From assembly GCA_015680905.1 (NCBI GenBank), contig CM027384.1, positions 75,425,501 to 75,489,500 on the forward strand: a stretch of 64,000 nucleotides of DNA. Reading direction: 5' to 3'. The notes beneath the pieces are model-generated. The model was not told the origin of the DNA, did not search any database, and was given only the letters and a program-made list of their open reading frames with translations. A program made the position numbers and the translations under genes. Of this stretch, positions 35,942-48,510 are shown piece by piece; positions within the stretch are counted from its first letter, which is position 1, and each line of letters starts with the position of its first letter. This DNA comes from Coptis chinensis. Taxonomy: Eukaryota; Streptophyta; Magnoliopsida; Ranunculales; Ranunculaceae.

Positions 35942-36540
35942 AGTATCTGTAAGGAGCAATACCAAAAAAACACCAAAATTTTTAACCGAACCAAACCAAA
36001 CCAAACTTATATTAACCAACTTCAGGAGCGATATCAAAAAGTTGACATCAAATGCCGCGGTTTTGGATAAACTGCGTCATATAGTCCACGCTGTTTTCGC
36101 AAAACCGCGTCATAGACGCCCACCACAGAAGCCCAAGCCCACGAGGTTTCCAGAAGCCGCGCGGTGTGTCGCACACCGCGTACTATCATCTGTTAACCAC
36201 ATGTTTTCTGCGTAGCTCTCTTTATTCTTCATTTTTCATGTTCCCTCTCTCCGTGCAGTTTTCGCAAAACTGCATCATTGAACCCCACACTCTAGCTCAA
36301 TCCCATGCGGTGTTGGAAACACCGCGCGGTTTTTCCAAAACCACGAGAGAGATTTGATACAGCACCAAAGCAAACACCAAATTTTGGCCGATTTGGTATT
36401 TGCTTTGGTGTTTTTATCAAAGTATGTCTGTCCTAAAGATGAAAAAACACCAAATTATTGAAAATTTGGTATTTAATGCTAAGATAGTGCCTCTTTAGAT
36501 ACTTTGTTGGTGCTTCAAAACAATTTCTCGTACATTTACA
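35942..36540. other. Palindrome cluster (8-3-8 hairpins) of unknown class
   Basis: Six 19-bp palindromes with 8-bp arms and 3-bp loops: 36057-36075, 36090-36108, 36161-36179, 36255-36273, 36307-36325 and 36326-36344. Three are perfect (36161: GCGGTGTG and CACACCGC; 36255: GCAGTTTT and AAAACTGC; 36307: GCGGTGTT and AACACCGC). They are followed by a longer hairpin with 20-bp arms and one mismatch (36363-36382 with 36391-36410, 8-bp loop). AACACCAAA words occur on both sides. I cannot assign this to a known transposon family. Confidence 0.7.
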
Positions 36541-36694
36541 AATATACTACGCATCCAACTTCTTAAATTGCAGAGCTAAATTATTAGGGAAATTGTAATT
36601 ATTTTGGCTTTAATTTTATATGGATTCTATTTGCTTCTTCGGTCAAATGGCAAGCTTGCCAACCAGGTTCACAGGACAACATTTTACTCTTTAT

Positions 36695-37168
36695 GGCATT
36701 TCCAATGGGGGGTGTAAATAGTATAAAGTGTAAAATTTACACTTCAAATGCTAAAAAACTCCTTCCAATGGGGGTTGTATATCGTAGGTAATAAGTTATT
36801 AGTTAATAGATGGGGTGGGGAATTCCCCATCCCGCTATTAGTTAATAAAAAAAACCCAAACGTCATTTATAGTAACGTCTGTTTAACTTAAAAACGCGGA
36901 CGTCACTTCAACTCATGTTTGAAGCTTTATTTTTCTGTTTGCGACGGTCTAAGTCCGTCGCTTAGTGATTTACAACTATTACAAAGCACAAGTAGACCAC
37001 TATTTGTTTTAAGCTTTTGCCCGACAGACCAAACCTGTCATTTTTCATTATTTTGAATGGACTACAAATAGTAAATATACACTTTATGTATTTGAGATTT
37101 AGATAGAGTGTATAATCCTTATGGCACCTATGTGGAGGTGGATTTTTACACTCTCTATTAGATATGGC
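36695..37168. mobile_element. MITE-like element, about 475 bp
   Basis: The left end GGCATTTCCAATGGGGGGTG and the reverse complement of the right end (GGCCATATCTAATAGAGAGTG) match in outline, both followed by TAAA. A second GCTAA...CCAATGGGGG phrase lies 50 bp in. The centre holds an inverted repeat (GCGACGG-CTAAG-CCGTCGC at about 36943-36962). No transposase. Confidence 0.55.
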
Positions 37169-37993
37169 CGTTACAATCTTAGTTTTAACCAGGTTCCAAC
37201 CCGAATTGAACGTGGTGAAGAGTGCCCTCCAACCTCCTGACAAAAGAAACACCCACTTGGATTTCCGAGTGCCACGCTCCTCCAACCTCCCGTGAAAAGA
37301 AACACCCACTTGGATTTCCCTGTAATATACTTGTAACTATCACCCTTCAGATCTGGATCTACTATCTGACATGCAGTGGGTACTGTAAGATGGGCTAAAC
37401 CTAAAACCTAGTCAAATACTTTATCCCGTATACCTTACTGTCCCATGCATGGTGGATAGGTCATAGGTGATCTTGGTCATGGTCCAGGTCTACCTCGAGA
37501 GTATGGTTGTATCTAGATACAAAATATTGTTCTATATGATATTGAATCAGATGGATTATCGAAAAAGAAAATAAAAAATCAGATGTATATGTTCCACTTG
37601 AAACTTCAAAGTCTTGCTTCCACACCCTCAATGATGAGCACGCCTACACTAAGCCCAGGGCAACAGAACAAGAATGATGGGCTTACCGTTTTTATCCCAG
37701 ACCTTGGGCTTCCAAAATTACCCGCTTCGATCTGTCTCCAATCTATTGGTCGAAATGGTGAACAAACCCTCAAGTCCTCCCTTTGTGCTTAGTCAACAAA
37801 TTAAACAAAAAGATTCAAAGTAGGCCCCAACGACACACCAGAAAGAGCGGGGTTATTACACAAAAACAGACCTAATAATCTTTTTCTCCAAGGCAAGCCT
37901 CCATAATATATCAATATCATTTCTTTCACAACAAGCTCGGAAAATATCGAAATTACTTATAATTTCATGTTTTGAAAAAGGAAAAAAAAGACC
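37169..37993. other. Upstream region of the coiled-coil protein gene
   Basis: No coding sequence is supported here; the open frame at 37583-37792 has no homology that I recognise. The 5' leader of the gene starting at 37994 is expected in the right-hand part. Confidence 0.4.
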
Positions 37994-40291
37994 ATGCCTA
38001 CAACATTCACATCATTATCACTAGACAGATTTCTCCAGCCCAAATCAGCATCCCTTAGTAGTAGTAATATGCAAACCATTTCCTCAAAATCTCCGGGGGA
38101 GGAAGTTATTAGAAATGAAATAGGAGATTACGAGGACTTTTTTGACCCACAAGAATCAATGAGTGTAGTTGGCAGTGTTGAAGGGGAGAGTGACCGGTTC
38201 TTTGACCTGAGTGTTGAAGATGTTAATAATGCTGGGAGTGAGTCTTATGGTTCTCTGAAGTTTGTCGATGCTATTGAAGGTCAGTATTTATGTGTATATG
38301 TATCAATTTCAAGGTTATGCTCAAAATATTATGTTAAAGCATTCTACTTTAGTGTTTACCATTAGGCGGTTTGGTTAGCTTATAAATTGCTTGACCAGGA
38401 AATTTCCCATACAATATTTTTAAGGTCTAAGGTTAGAGTGAATACTAGAAGGGAAATGTAAGTGTAGTGTTCTTTAAAAGAAAAGGGAACAACATGAATT
38501 TTAGTCTTCAAGTGGCATATGAATTTGTTGGAGTTATGCTACCTTTTTACTCAGACTGTTTTTATTTAGTTGACCAAGCAAGTTCTGAATTTCTCCGTTG
38601 AGTTTCTGCAAATTGATTTAATCATAAAGCGTGTGTTACTCCCTTCTTATTCTAGAAATACTAATAGTTAGAGACTAGTAAGTGTTACACTAAATCATTT
38701 TAAGGATTGTTATAGATATGGTTAGCTAATGTAAAATATTTGAGGGTAAGGCTTTGTTATTGTTGTTTCTGTGGCTTACTCGAGTTCTTTCTTGGTGTAG
38801 AACTTTCAAGTGAATGTAGCCCACATGTTCTTCATCGTGATGTTACGGCTGAGCTGCGTAAAATAAGACGGAGTTTGTTGATGGAGATAGATAGTCGTAA
38901 GCAAGCAGAGGAAGCCCGTGATATAGTTCAAACACAGTGGGAGAGGCTTGCACAGAGGCTATCCCTTGAGGGTTTGACACTTCCTACACCTTCAACTAAC
39001 GCAACAGAGGATGAAAAGTCAGAAGCTGATCCTGTAGAAGAGCTATGCCAACAAATCATTCTTGTACGTGCTGTTTCTACTTCGGTCGGGAGGGAGACTG
39101 CAAAGGCTGAGGCTGAGATAGAACTGGAATCCGAGATCAATTCTAAGAACTTTGAGATTACTCGACTATCCCAGCGATTACATTATTATGAAGTTGTTAA
39201 CAGCGAGATGTCTCTGAGAAACCAAGAAACTGTTGGTGAGTTTTTCTTTTTGATACTTTTATTCGTCTAAATACTATTGGTCAGAGTTGCTTGTTAGCAT
39301 TCTCTGTGTTGAATCTTTCATTTATGATTTCATTCTTTGGTTGCCTGAACCTTTAATTTGGTTTAGTTGTTCAATCATATTTATGGTCTTTTATCTTAGT
39401 TTAAATTGTCTGCTCTGCATTTGATTGAACAAAATGATTTATATTATTCAAATCTACAGCTTGCCTTGGGGAGACAATGGGAAGTCACAAACAAAATTCC
39501 TTTAAACCTTTGAGGAGGCTCTTCCCCCTCACAGCACATGGTTTAATACTTTATCAAAGAGAAGTAAACCTTACATGCCCTAATAAGACAACTGTCCTTT
39601 TTGTGCTTTCTGACCAGTGCTACAAGTTTATTTCAAAAGGAAAATGCATTGATTTTTGTTTGTGTCAAACGTTCTTTTGTTACCTTCTTTGCAGAATCAT
39701 GTGAACTTGATCAAAGTGTTATGCTAAACGTAATAACACAGTGCCCAACTTGGCTCAGTAATGCTGCCATTTTGGGCACGCTTAATAATCTATCAGATTA
39801 AGCACCTTCATAGCTGTTCATGTCTGAGGGCTTAGAATGTTCAAGCTTGCAACAATAATTTTAGGCGCATGGTCATAAAGCACTGACTTTGATTTCTCTG
39901 TGTTCGTCAACCAAGGGAAGAGTCTCACACACAATATATGAATATGCCAAAATTCATTATTCATAATTTGGTTTGGTGTTAGTGTTGCTGTCAAATGAAA
40001 GTTTTTGGCCCAGTATATGTCAGGCATTTTAGCCAAGTTTGCTTCCATTGTCTCTGATTCATGTGATTTTGATCTGTGGAGACATTGTTTTTGTTGCTTT
40101 ATGCAGAGATAGAACGCACTCGAAGGCAAAAAAGGAAAAGAAGGCAAAGGTGGCTTTGGAGTTCAGTTGGTGTTTCTCTTGTGCTTGGCTCAATGGCCTT
40201 AGCATGGTCTTTTATTCCTACTGATGGAGTATCATTTCCAACTGATACTTCTCATGCTCCAGAGGTTGAAGGTGCAGCCAATGAGCTTTGA
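37994..40291 (+). CDS. Coiled-coil protein with one C-terminal membrane segment, unknown function
   Basis: Three exons (37994-38279, 38801-39235, 40107-40291) with GT-AG borders join in frame to 301 residues ending at TGA. Residues 1-95 are Ser- and acid-rich (YEDFFDP, SVVGSVEGESDRFFDLS). About 105-240 is charged and helical (ELRKIRRSLLMEIDSRKQAEEA; EIELESEINSKNFEITRL) and should form a coiled coil. Then comes a very basic stretch (RTRRQKRKRRQRW, 244-256), a hydrophobic segment (about 257-277) and a short polar tail. That layout suggests a membrane-anchored protein with the long N-terminal part in the cytosol. I do not recognise the family and assign no function. The continuous frame over three exons and the clean splice sites argue that it is a real gene. 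Confidence 0.82.
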
Positions 40292-42470
40292 CTTGTTGTA
40301 ATAGGATGATGCGGTCTCACATAAAATGCGAGAAGGAAAAGGAAGGTTCAACTGCATTGTGATGTGAATATTTAATCATGTTTTGCTGTATTACAGCTTC
40401 TTTTGTAAAACATTGTCTAAGCCCCCAAATCTCCTTCTCGAATACAATTTATATGGGTAAGTAACTGGGAAAATTGTTGTGCCCTTGTTTGAAAGTTTTA
40501 ATTGCAAGGTATGGATGCCGTTTTTGAGTAGGATATGAGTACTACACTGTTCTCTTCCATAGATCCAATATTTGCTACATGTACCTGGCGTGTTTTAACT
40601 TTAATTGTAGCACCAGCTTACCTCATGTATATTGCGGCTGATTTGAAAGTTCCAGGATGTTATCTGCCCTTGATTTGTTTTTCTTGTGATAACTTGTAAA
40701 CGTAATTCAGTTGCACCGAATGTTATGAAGTCACACGTCAGACCACTGGGTTCCATGGGGCTGCGGTTGTACCCTGCTGTAGTTGGTACTTGGTACAAGC
40801 CTACTTGCAGAACAAATAAGAGATTTCATTTGTAAATTCTGTTCTGAAAGCAGGGAAAAAAATTCTGTGGAGGAAGAATATCAGTTCCATTAGAACTTGG
40901 CTTTCAGCAATGGAGTAACGAGCAAACTCCTTTCCTTCATTATGCCAATTCAGTTATAGTGGATAAAATTGAAGACATTTTTCTTCCCTGAGATATATGA
41001 ATCTGTTTGTGTTGGCCCTTTTGAGATGCTAGGTATACATGTCATCTGCCTTCCTACCCCATTGAATGGTTATATGCCAGCTTAAAATATTTCATCTGAT
41101 TGTGAAATAGAATGACAGAATCCTGAGTTTAATAAAGAGGGAAATAGAATCAAAGGGCTGATTAGAGTCGTAAATGTCAAAATGAAAAAGTCGTAAATGG
41201 CTAAATGCCCATATTCCAAGCTCGTTTTTCTGACCTCTAGACAACATCTGAATGGATACCCAAAAGAATGACATTCCTGACCTTTCAAATTACTTATTTC
41301 AAAGTAGTTCTAGAACTCATTTAATAACACTACTAATTATTCAATAATCCCATTTGACTAGGTTCTTAACTTCTTAGGGTGAGGAATTGTTCTACCAACA
41401 CAAAAAATTCAGATCCGAAGAAAGATCACACTTTTTTCGTCCAATTGTCCCCAGCGGTTTGATACCAACTAACAGACGGTGATACAGTAAAAGAAGGAAA
41501 AAAAAAAAAAAAAACACGATCAATCATGAAATTCATTTAACAGTCGAGCAAACTGCATCACTAATTAATCAGTAAGCCAACATTATGCAACCAAACAAAT
41601 ATACGTGACAATGTAATATCTGACATTATGGCCTGGCATATTAAAATTTAAAATATTGCAAGCTGAAAAAGGTAGTTGTTGTTATCAGGCCTTTGAGGCC
41701 ATGACAGAACATAACCCAAGGAAGAGGGAAGGATAGAAGGATGGAGGTGCATGACTTCTACATAATGTGCACAAGGGAACACTGATGGATGCAGGTCTAT
41801 GGTCTTCAGCACAATTTACAGCATGGATCTTTTCTAAATTCCACCAAGATCATGACTCGAGCTGCATTACCCTCTCTTACGATGCAAGGATTTTGAAACA
41901 TTATTCTCATCCAACCCAGATTACAGACTACAATACACTACTTAGCTGCTGCCTTCTGCCCTTTTCCATTTTACTGCCTGCGGACTGTCAGAAAACCTTT
42001 GTCCCTGTGCTAACGTCACAACTGAATAAAGCAGCTGAACAGTTTCTCTTGGTTCATACGGCGATAGATTCAATCAAGGGCTACGGTTCAATATCAATTA
42101 CAGGCGGGGGGGACTATATGTCTTATTCCAAAATACACGAGTTATACGAGTTGAAATCTACAGAGGTTCAGAGTTTCTTAAAACAAAAAGTACACTGGTA
42201 ACCTTACCACATTTTTGGTAACCTGAAAGTTGACATTCAACTATATCTCGTATCTACAATATTCTTAAACCCCATTGCATCATGTTATTTATATCTAATC
42301 TCTAACCACAATCTATAAAACTCACTTGCTGGAACCAACAAAACCCAGCTTCAATATCTAAATTATAGTTGACAAGGAAGAAGTCTGTCAATAAAGGACA
42401 ACGAGATCACTATGATGACCAATAAATAATTTGGTGGGACTCTTGATTTGCCATTAGAGTTCAACAACAG
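40292..42470. other. Convergent intergenic region
   Basis: Lies between the 3' ends of the coiled-coil gene and the TCP-nitrilase gene, and should include both 3' untranslated regions. A 144-codon plus-strand frame at 41767-42201 has no motif I recognise and lies antisense to the nitrilase 3' flank. An A-run is found at about 41490-41514. No element with clear ends is seen. Confidence 0.45.
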
Positions 42471-45400
42471 TTAACCTTCGTTTTTAACAAAAGATACCGA
42501 GGAGACTAGTTTACGATTCAAACCAAGGGAAGCCGCATGCCTCACTACATCATACTCAAGCTTCGCTTGGGTGATTTCGTCAAGATCTGCAAGTTTTAGA
42601 GAATTAAATATAGGTGATCAGTATCAGTGTGCACTTGAAACACAGGATTATTCACATAGCTGCAATACTTCAGAATTAGACCCAGTCCAACTAGTTGAAT
42701 TGTGAGCCAGTGAGAAAGTGCATTAGCATTTTGTTAATTTCCTAATAAATGTTTCTTGACCACCCATTGAGCAGGTAAATAAGTGCTCTTAATAAAGAAT
42801 TTGCATTGGTTATTGGCTATGTACCAAGACACCAGGACGTAAATCTTATACTGCAATTTCCTCTTTTGCATGCTTAGGGCAAACATGCCAGAAAATGACA
42901 GTGAAGAGGAAGGAGGGATGGCCCTACCAGACACCTAATTAATCTAGCAGATGATCTATTCCAATGGTGAAAATTAAATGAATGACACCATACCTACAAA
43001 CTGGGCATGTCTTGGATATCTCATTTCAGTTGATGAAGATACATATGCTCTACTGACCATAGATTTGATGGTTTAACAGTCTACTAATGACCAGTTTTTA
43101 ATTCTTAATGCATTTTAAAGAAGAAAATCTTCCATACCTAGATCAGCTGAAATGAGGGACTCCCCTTGGCAATTTGGTCCTGCCAAAACAGCTCCTGATG
43201 GTGAAATAATGACACTGCCTCCAGAACAAACAACTGAGTCTGGCGAGAGATCTCCATTTGTATCTCTGGAGTCATTTACTGGTCGTAGAGGATAATCTTT
43301 CCTTTGACAGAACTGATTTGCAGATAGCACAAAGCATCCACCTTCAACAGCGATATGGGTCATCGATGCTTTCCACGCATCCCTCGCATCTGCTGTGGGT
43401 GCACAATATATTTCGACTCCTGCAGAAAATAACAAAAAGTTTGTTAATGTCATTGTTTATAGGTGTTATTTCTTGATAGGTATGCCTAAAAGAGTACAGG
43501 GCAATATGGGCTTGAATGATCATGCATGAAATGACAGTCTAAATATCTGTGATAATATGTTTTTCTGATTTTTCCAGTTATGACTTTTGAGATTTTGTCT
43601 ATATTGGATAGTCATCTTATGCATCATATACTAACAGCTGCGTAAAAGCCATGTGGATATAAAGTTCAGAATTAGATATTCCACAATAGCTCATTACACA
43701 GAGTTTCAAAGCACAATATAATCTTTCACAATGCAGTGTGAAAGATAGATATTCCATAATAGCTCTTTCACAATATGTCTTTCACAATATAATTTGAAGT
43801 CTGTAACTTCAAATTATAACTCGGTTATTTCAGGAATATTTAATATTAATAAATGTATCTCTACAAATAGACGATCTATACTGTTGATTGATACAATGGC
43901 CCTTAGTATGTATCCAATTTCTTTAAGGCGTCATGAGTAAAGGCTTTTATCATATTCAACCATAAAAATTCTATGTAACTGATGATGCTTCAGCTAACAA
44001 GGTCCTATGATTTGGGATAGCCAAAAATATAGACTACTTTCAAGATCTTTGATTCCTCAACCAATTTAGTAGTAATTATAAATGAAAACATCCAATATTT
44101 ACCACCCTTCCACACAAGATAGTCTGCTGAACAACTCTTTTTGACCATGAAGATATTCCTAAATAAGTTAATTGGTTAAAGGAAAATACCAATATCACCA
44201 CACCTTCTCTAGGAATGAGCATGAGCACAGTGTGCACTTATTTCTCCAGTCTAGGAACTTATGTCCTTAGAATTACAATGGCCATACTTTAATGATCACA
44301 AACTCTTAATATCTCCTATGAAAAGACTAAAATAGCCCCCTTCCCATAGTATTGAGGGCTTGGACAACTTCCTTCATGAGTCCCTAACATTGGTTCTGAC
44401 CATGATTGATATTGTCATACAGAATATAGAGTCCAAAAACGGTTGAGATACCGACATCTTAGTCTCTTAGCACAAACGAAATGAGAAATCAACATTATAA
44501 ACAGGTTTTACTTTCGCTCTTCAGCCCACTTCACAGAAACACACTAAGCACTTCGCCATTCTGATCTCGGAAAAGACCTGTGATCCTGGATTCCCCTTCT
44601 CTAGACCACCTCCATGATTTCTTAAACAGCTAATTTCATCCAACCTCAATAATTTCAGAAGCTCCCTTAGTATAGACCAGTGAGGGGATTCTAGGTTGGG
44701 AGATCACCAATTTCTTTGTTGTCCAACGTATGGTCATAATCTCAGCCCTCTAAATAAATCCAAAACCCAATATATGAACAAGTATTTGACTATTTTCTAT
44801 AGTTTATGGACTAGAAGTATGATGTGAATTAAAGGCAGAAGCAACTTTAATCAACACACCATTGATAAACTAAGACTAATTCTAACCCTAAATTGATGGA
44901 AAAAGGGGATTTTAGTCAACCCTAAAATCAACACACTTTTAATCCGAAAATCACTACTATATTCTCAATAAATCAACCAACTAATTTGTGAGACCAAAGG
45001 CCTTATTTATGCAATTCAATCCTTGAGCTCCAAGGACTCCTAAATAGAAACCAACTACTAAAATAGAACCTACTAGAATATTAAATACTAATTAGACTAT
45101 ATTACTAAATACTTAATACTACTAATTCGATCAAAGTATCTCATAACACAGTAAGTGATTTTGATGATGGATCTGTATGACATAGTTTTAAACCATAGTC
45201 AAAGGTCCAGTTTAAATTTTGATAACAAATTTATGTTTAATATCACAAATACAAACCAAAACTCACACTTTAGTGAGATGCTCATCAAGCGTGCACATGA
45301 CTAGTATATATGTAAACACAAAAACTTTTGTAGGTTCCCATGGCTACCAGTCCCATGGTTTCTAAATTGTATTCACAGGTTCAAACACTCTGGTGTGGGA

Positions 45401-48400
45401 TTGCCATTTGGAATCATGCCAAGCATTTAATTTGGTGAACATGTGAAGCATCAATTCTTCCGACCTCATAAAAGAAAGTAATAAAATATCATAATCATAG
45501 AGTTGGAATATTTACCTTCAGAATATAACTCTGTTCTTAAAGGGGGCATTCTATTATCCCAGCATGCGAGACCACCTATCATTCCAACAGATGTCTTATA
45601 TACCGGGGGTGTCGCTTTCTCCCCAGATTGCCATATCATGTGTTCTGATGCAGTTGGAATAAGCTTGCGATTTTTACCAAGACACTGCCCCTGCGAATCA
45701 AAAAAGAGGAGCGTGCTGTAGAGTGTGACTCCTACTCTCTCTACCACTCCCATTACTAAATGGACTTTATATTTTAGGCAGATTGCTGCCAATCGATCAA
45801 CTTCAGGACCTATAAGGTCAAACAACAAACATTAGATTCTAATTAAAACAAGAAACTTATAAAATTTGGCACAAAAAATAACTGATAACAAGCACAAACA
45901 TAAAATACATAGATTTTGTGCATAGTGTTGGCAGCAAATAAACAATTATCAGATGTATATGACAGAAATGCAATAGTGCTTTAAGTGAGGAGGGCAATGG
46001 GCTTATTCGTAGCATTAATAATTCCAATAGGTGATAGTAGACGAGCAAGTTAACACAAATCTAGTTCATCGGAAGCATAGACTAATATGGCAGGACCACA
46101 TAAAATTTAAAAGGAATGAGTGTTCCAGAAAAGCAAAGGGAAGACGGAAGAATACATGAATTATGTGATGAAAGAAGCTATAAAGATAAATGAAGTACCA
46201 GATATTTGGGACCAGGATGCAACTAAAAGGAGGAATAGACTCCCTCAAGCATTTGGGACCAAAAGAGTTGAAAGGAAAGTTTCAAATCTTCAGAATCCCC
46301 GCATTATCAATTCCACGAAGAGAAAATGTCCGCTTCTTTGCCGAAAAAATATATTTAACCCCAATTTATTCATCATATATCAAGATCAGGCATATAAGCA
46401 CGTCTACATCACTGTTAACACACAAAGAAATACAAAAATTGACACAAATAAGGGGAAAAAAAAGGGGAAGGAATACAGGATGTTAGCTCTATATAGACCT
46501 TGACACCACTGGATCTTGGCTATCTATCTATCTAAGAGTAAAAGGGCATTCTGTGAATTGGCTCGGTTTGCCTAAGTTGGGATCTGTAAGAGGCCTTCGG
46601 AGTTGCCATATGTATTTTTTCATTTCGGTCAGAATCAGATTTTCATTTATAACTGTATAAGAAGGAAACGAGATTATAAGACAGAAAAACATACATTACG
46701 ACTTGACTTAATAAACGAGAAAACACAGATGCAGGAATTTCAAGGAAAAGGGCAGATAATGCACAAGTTTGGTTCAAATTCCCCAAACCGCAATTTAAGA
46801 GCAGGAGAGGCTACTACACCCATGACTTAACAAATCCATTACTATATCTAACCGATATTTTAGGACATAGCAAAAATGGAACAGTGCAAATATAAGAAAT
46901 ATCGAATTCCTTTCCCGAATTACCAATATACAATATATATTGTGGGATATTCTCTGCCATGTTTTGAGCAACAATCTATACTGGTTCTTTGGGTCACCCA
47001 AACAGAAGTATAAACTTGATTCAGTTAAAGGAGAACTCGGCACTCACCAGGAACATCAATTGCTGCAGTATGATACTTTCTGAATTCTTCATATTCCTCA
47101 ATTGGATGGTTTGCATCAGTAATATCAAAGTTGATAAAACGGGGATAACCCCCAACAAATGCCTCAGGAAACACAACTAGCTGTGACCCATATGCAGCAG
47201 CACCTGCAATCAGCCTCTCCGCCTTGTCTGCGTAAAAAAAAGCAAAATCTTTGATTATATTACTAGAAAACACAGAATTTGCAGAAGGAAAAAAAATATT
47301 AATCATGTAAAGGAAAGCAAAGCAAAGTTAAGCAACACATGCAGGAGGATTCCTCAGCTAACCAATGTCCAACAGAGTACTCAAAAAAGGAAAACGGAAA
47401 TAAGAATCTTTAGAGGATTCAGACTCTTCTCTGGACAATCTTGTTAAGGGGTTAAGACAGTATAGTTACTTTGTATAAATTAGATAATAGCGTCTCCAAA
47501 CAGGTACATGTAACTGGAACCATAACTGGAACTGTAACGTGTCCATAAAACCACATAAGTGATGATTAAGGCCCACATTGTGTTTGGGTTTGTTCCACGG
47601 CCTATAATTCCCAGATATGGAGTTCCGTACGTAATTTGATATGAAAACTGTGCACAAAACATTATTAAATCTATGACAATATGTTACACAAGCACAAGAC
47701 ATCAAAACAGAAATCTGGTAATAACCAATTCAGATTTCAGATACAATGGAAAACGAAAGAGAAGCTACTACGATCTCCTCTCCCCCTCATTCCATTCTAA
47801 CTTTCTAATACGTGAATAGTAGAATAAAAGGCATTTGATGCTACTACGAAATCTATGGATTGCAATTTATCCCCATCAGCATGCCCATATTCCTATCCAC
47901 ATGCCAGCAATATCACAAACGATTCAACCTCTGCAAACACTTTGCCCCAAGAAGAAAATTCTGACAATCGTCACAATCTCAGCATTTCCAACACAGATAC
48001 CAGTACATCCCTATCCATTCTAAAGTTAAATGAATGAAGGGCCGTCAAAATTTACATGATAATAAATTTAAAAAAAAATTATTTAAAGTAATCTAAAACT
48101 TAGTCTTGTATAAAGAAACTTCTAGCGAGAGATATAACACAAGGACTTTTAGAACATGACCAACCATCTAAACCCACAACTCCTGAGTCCTGATGATAAC
48201 ACAGAACTTTACTCTTGAGAAGGTGATGATCACATTGATTAAGCGTCAAAACACAAGGAATACTGCCAGGGTTTAAATCTGATAAATGATGTAAAATACC
48301 AATGAAATAATAAAAGCTATAAGTATATAAGACAAAAAAGATACGATTAACGTTTATCCTGAGAAAGACAGCTACTGAACTACATCATCTATGAGTTGTA

Positions 48401-48472
48401 CTTGGAAAAAAGGAAGGGAAAACATCTGAGATTACTTGTTGTCCACCTTTGCTCTTCTCACCAACACATCCA

Positions 48473-48510
<38 letters not shown>

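Noticed and set aside
36943-36962. A transcription terminator hairpin
   Set aside because: It lies within a MITE-like element and intrinsic terminators of this type do not serve plant nuclear genes.
39440-39801. An extra exon in intron 2 of the coiled-coil gene
   Set aside because: AG sites exist at about 39460 and 39693, but the three-exon model already keeps frame and the added peptide shows no continuity with the coiled coil.
41767-42201. A 144-codon plus-strand gene
   Set aside because: No recognisable motif, and it lies antisense next to the nitrilase 3' end where untranslated sequence is expected.
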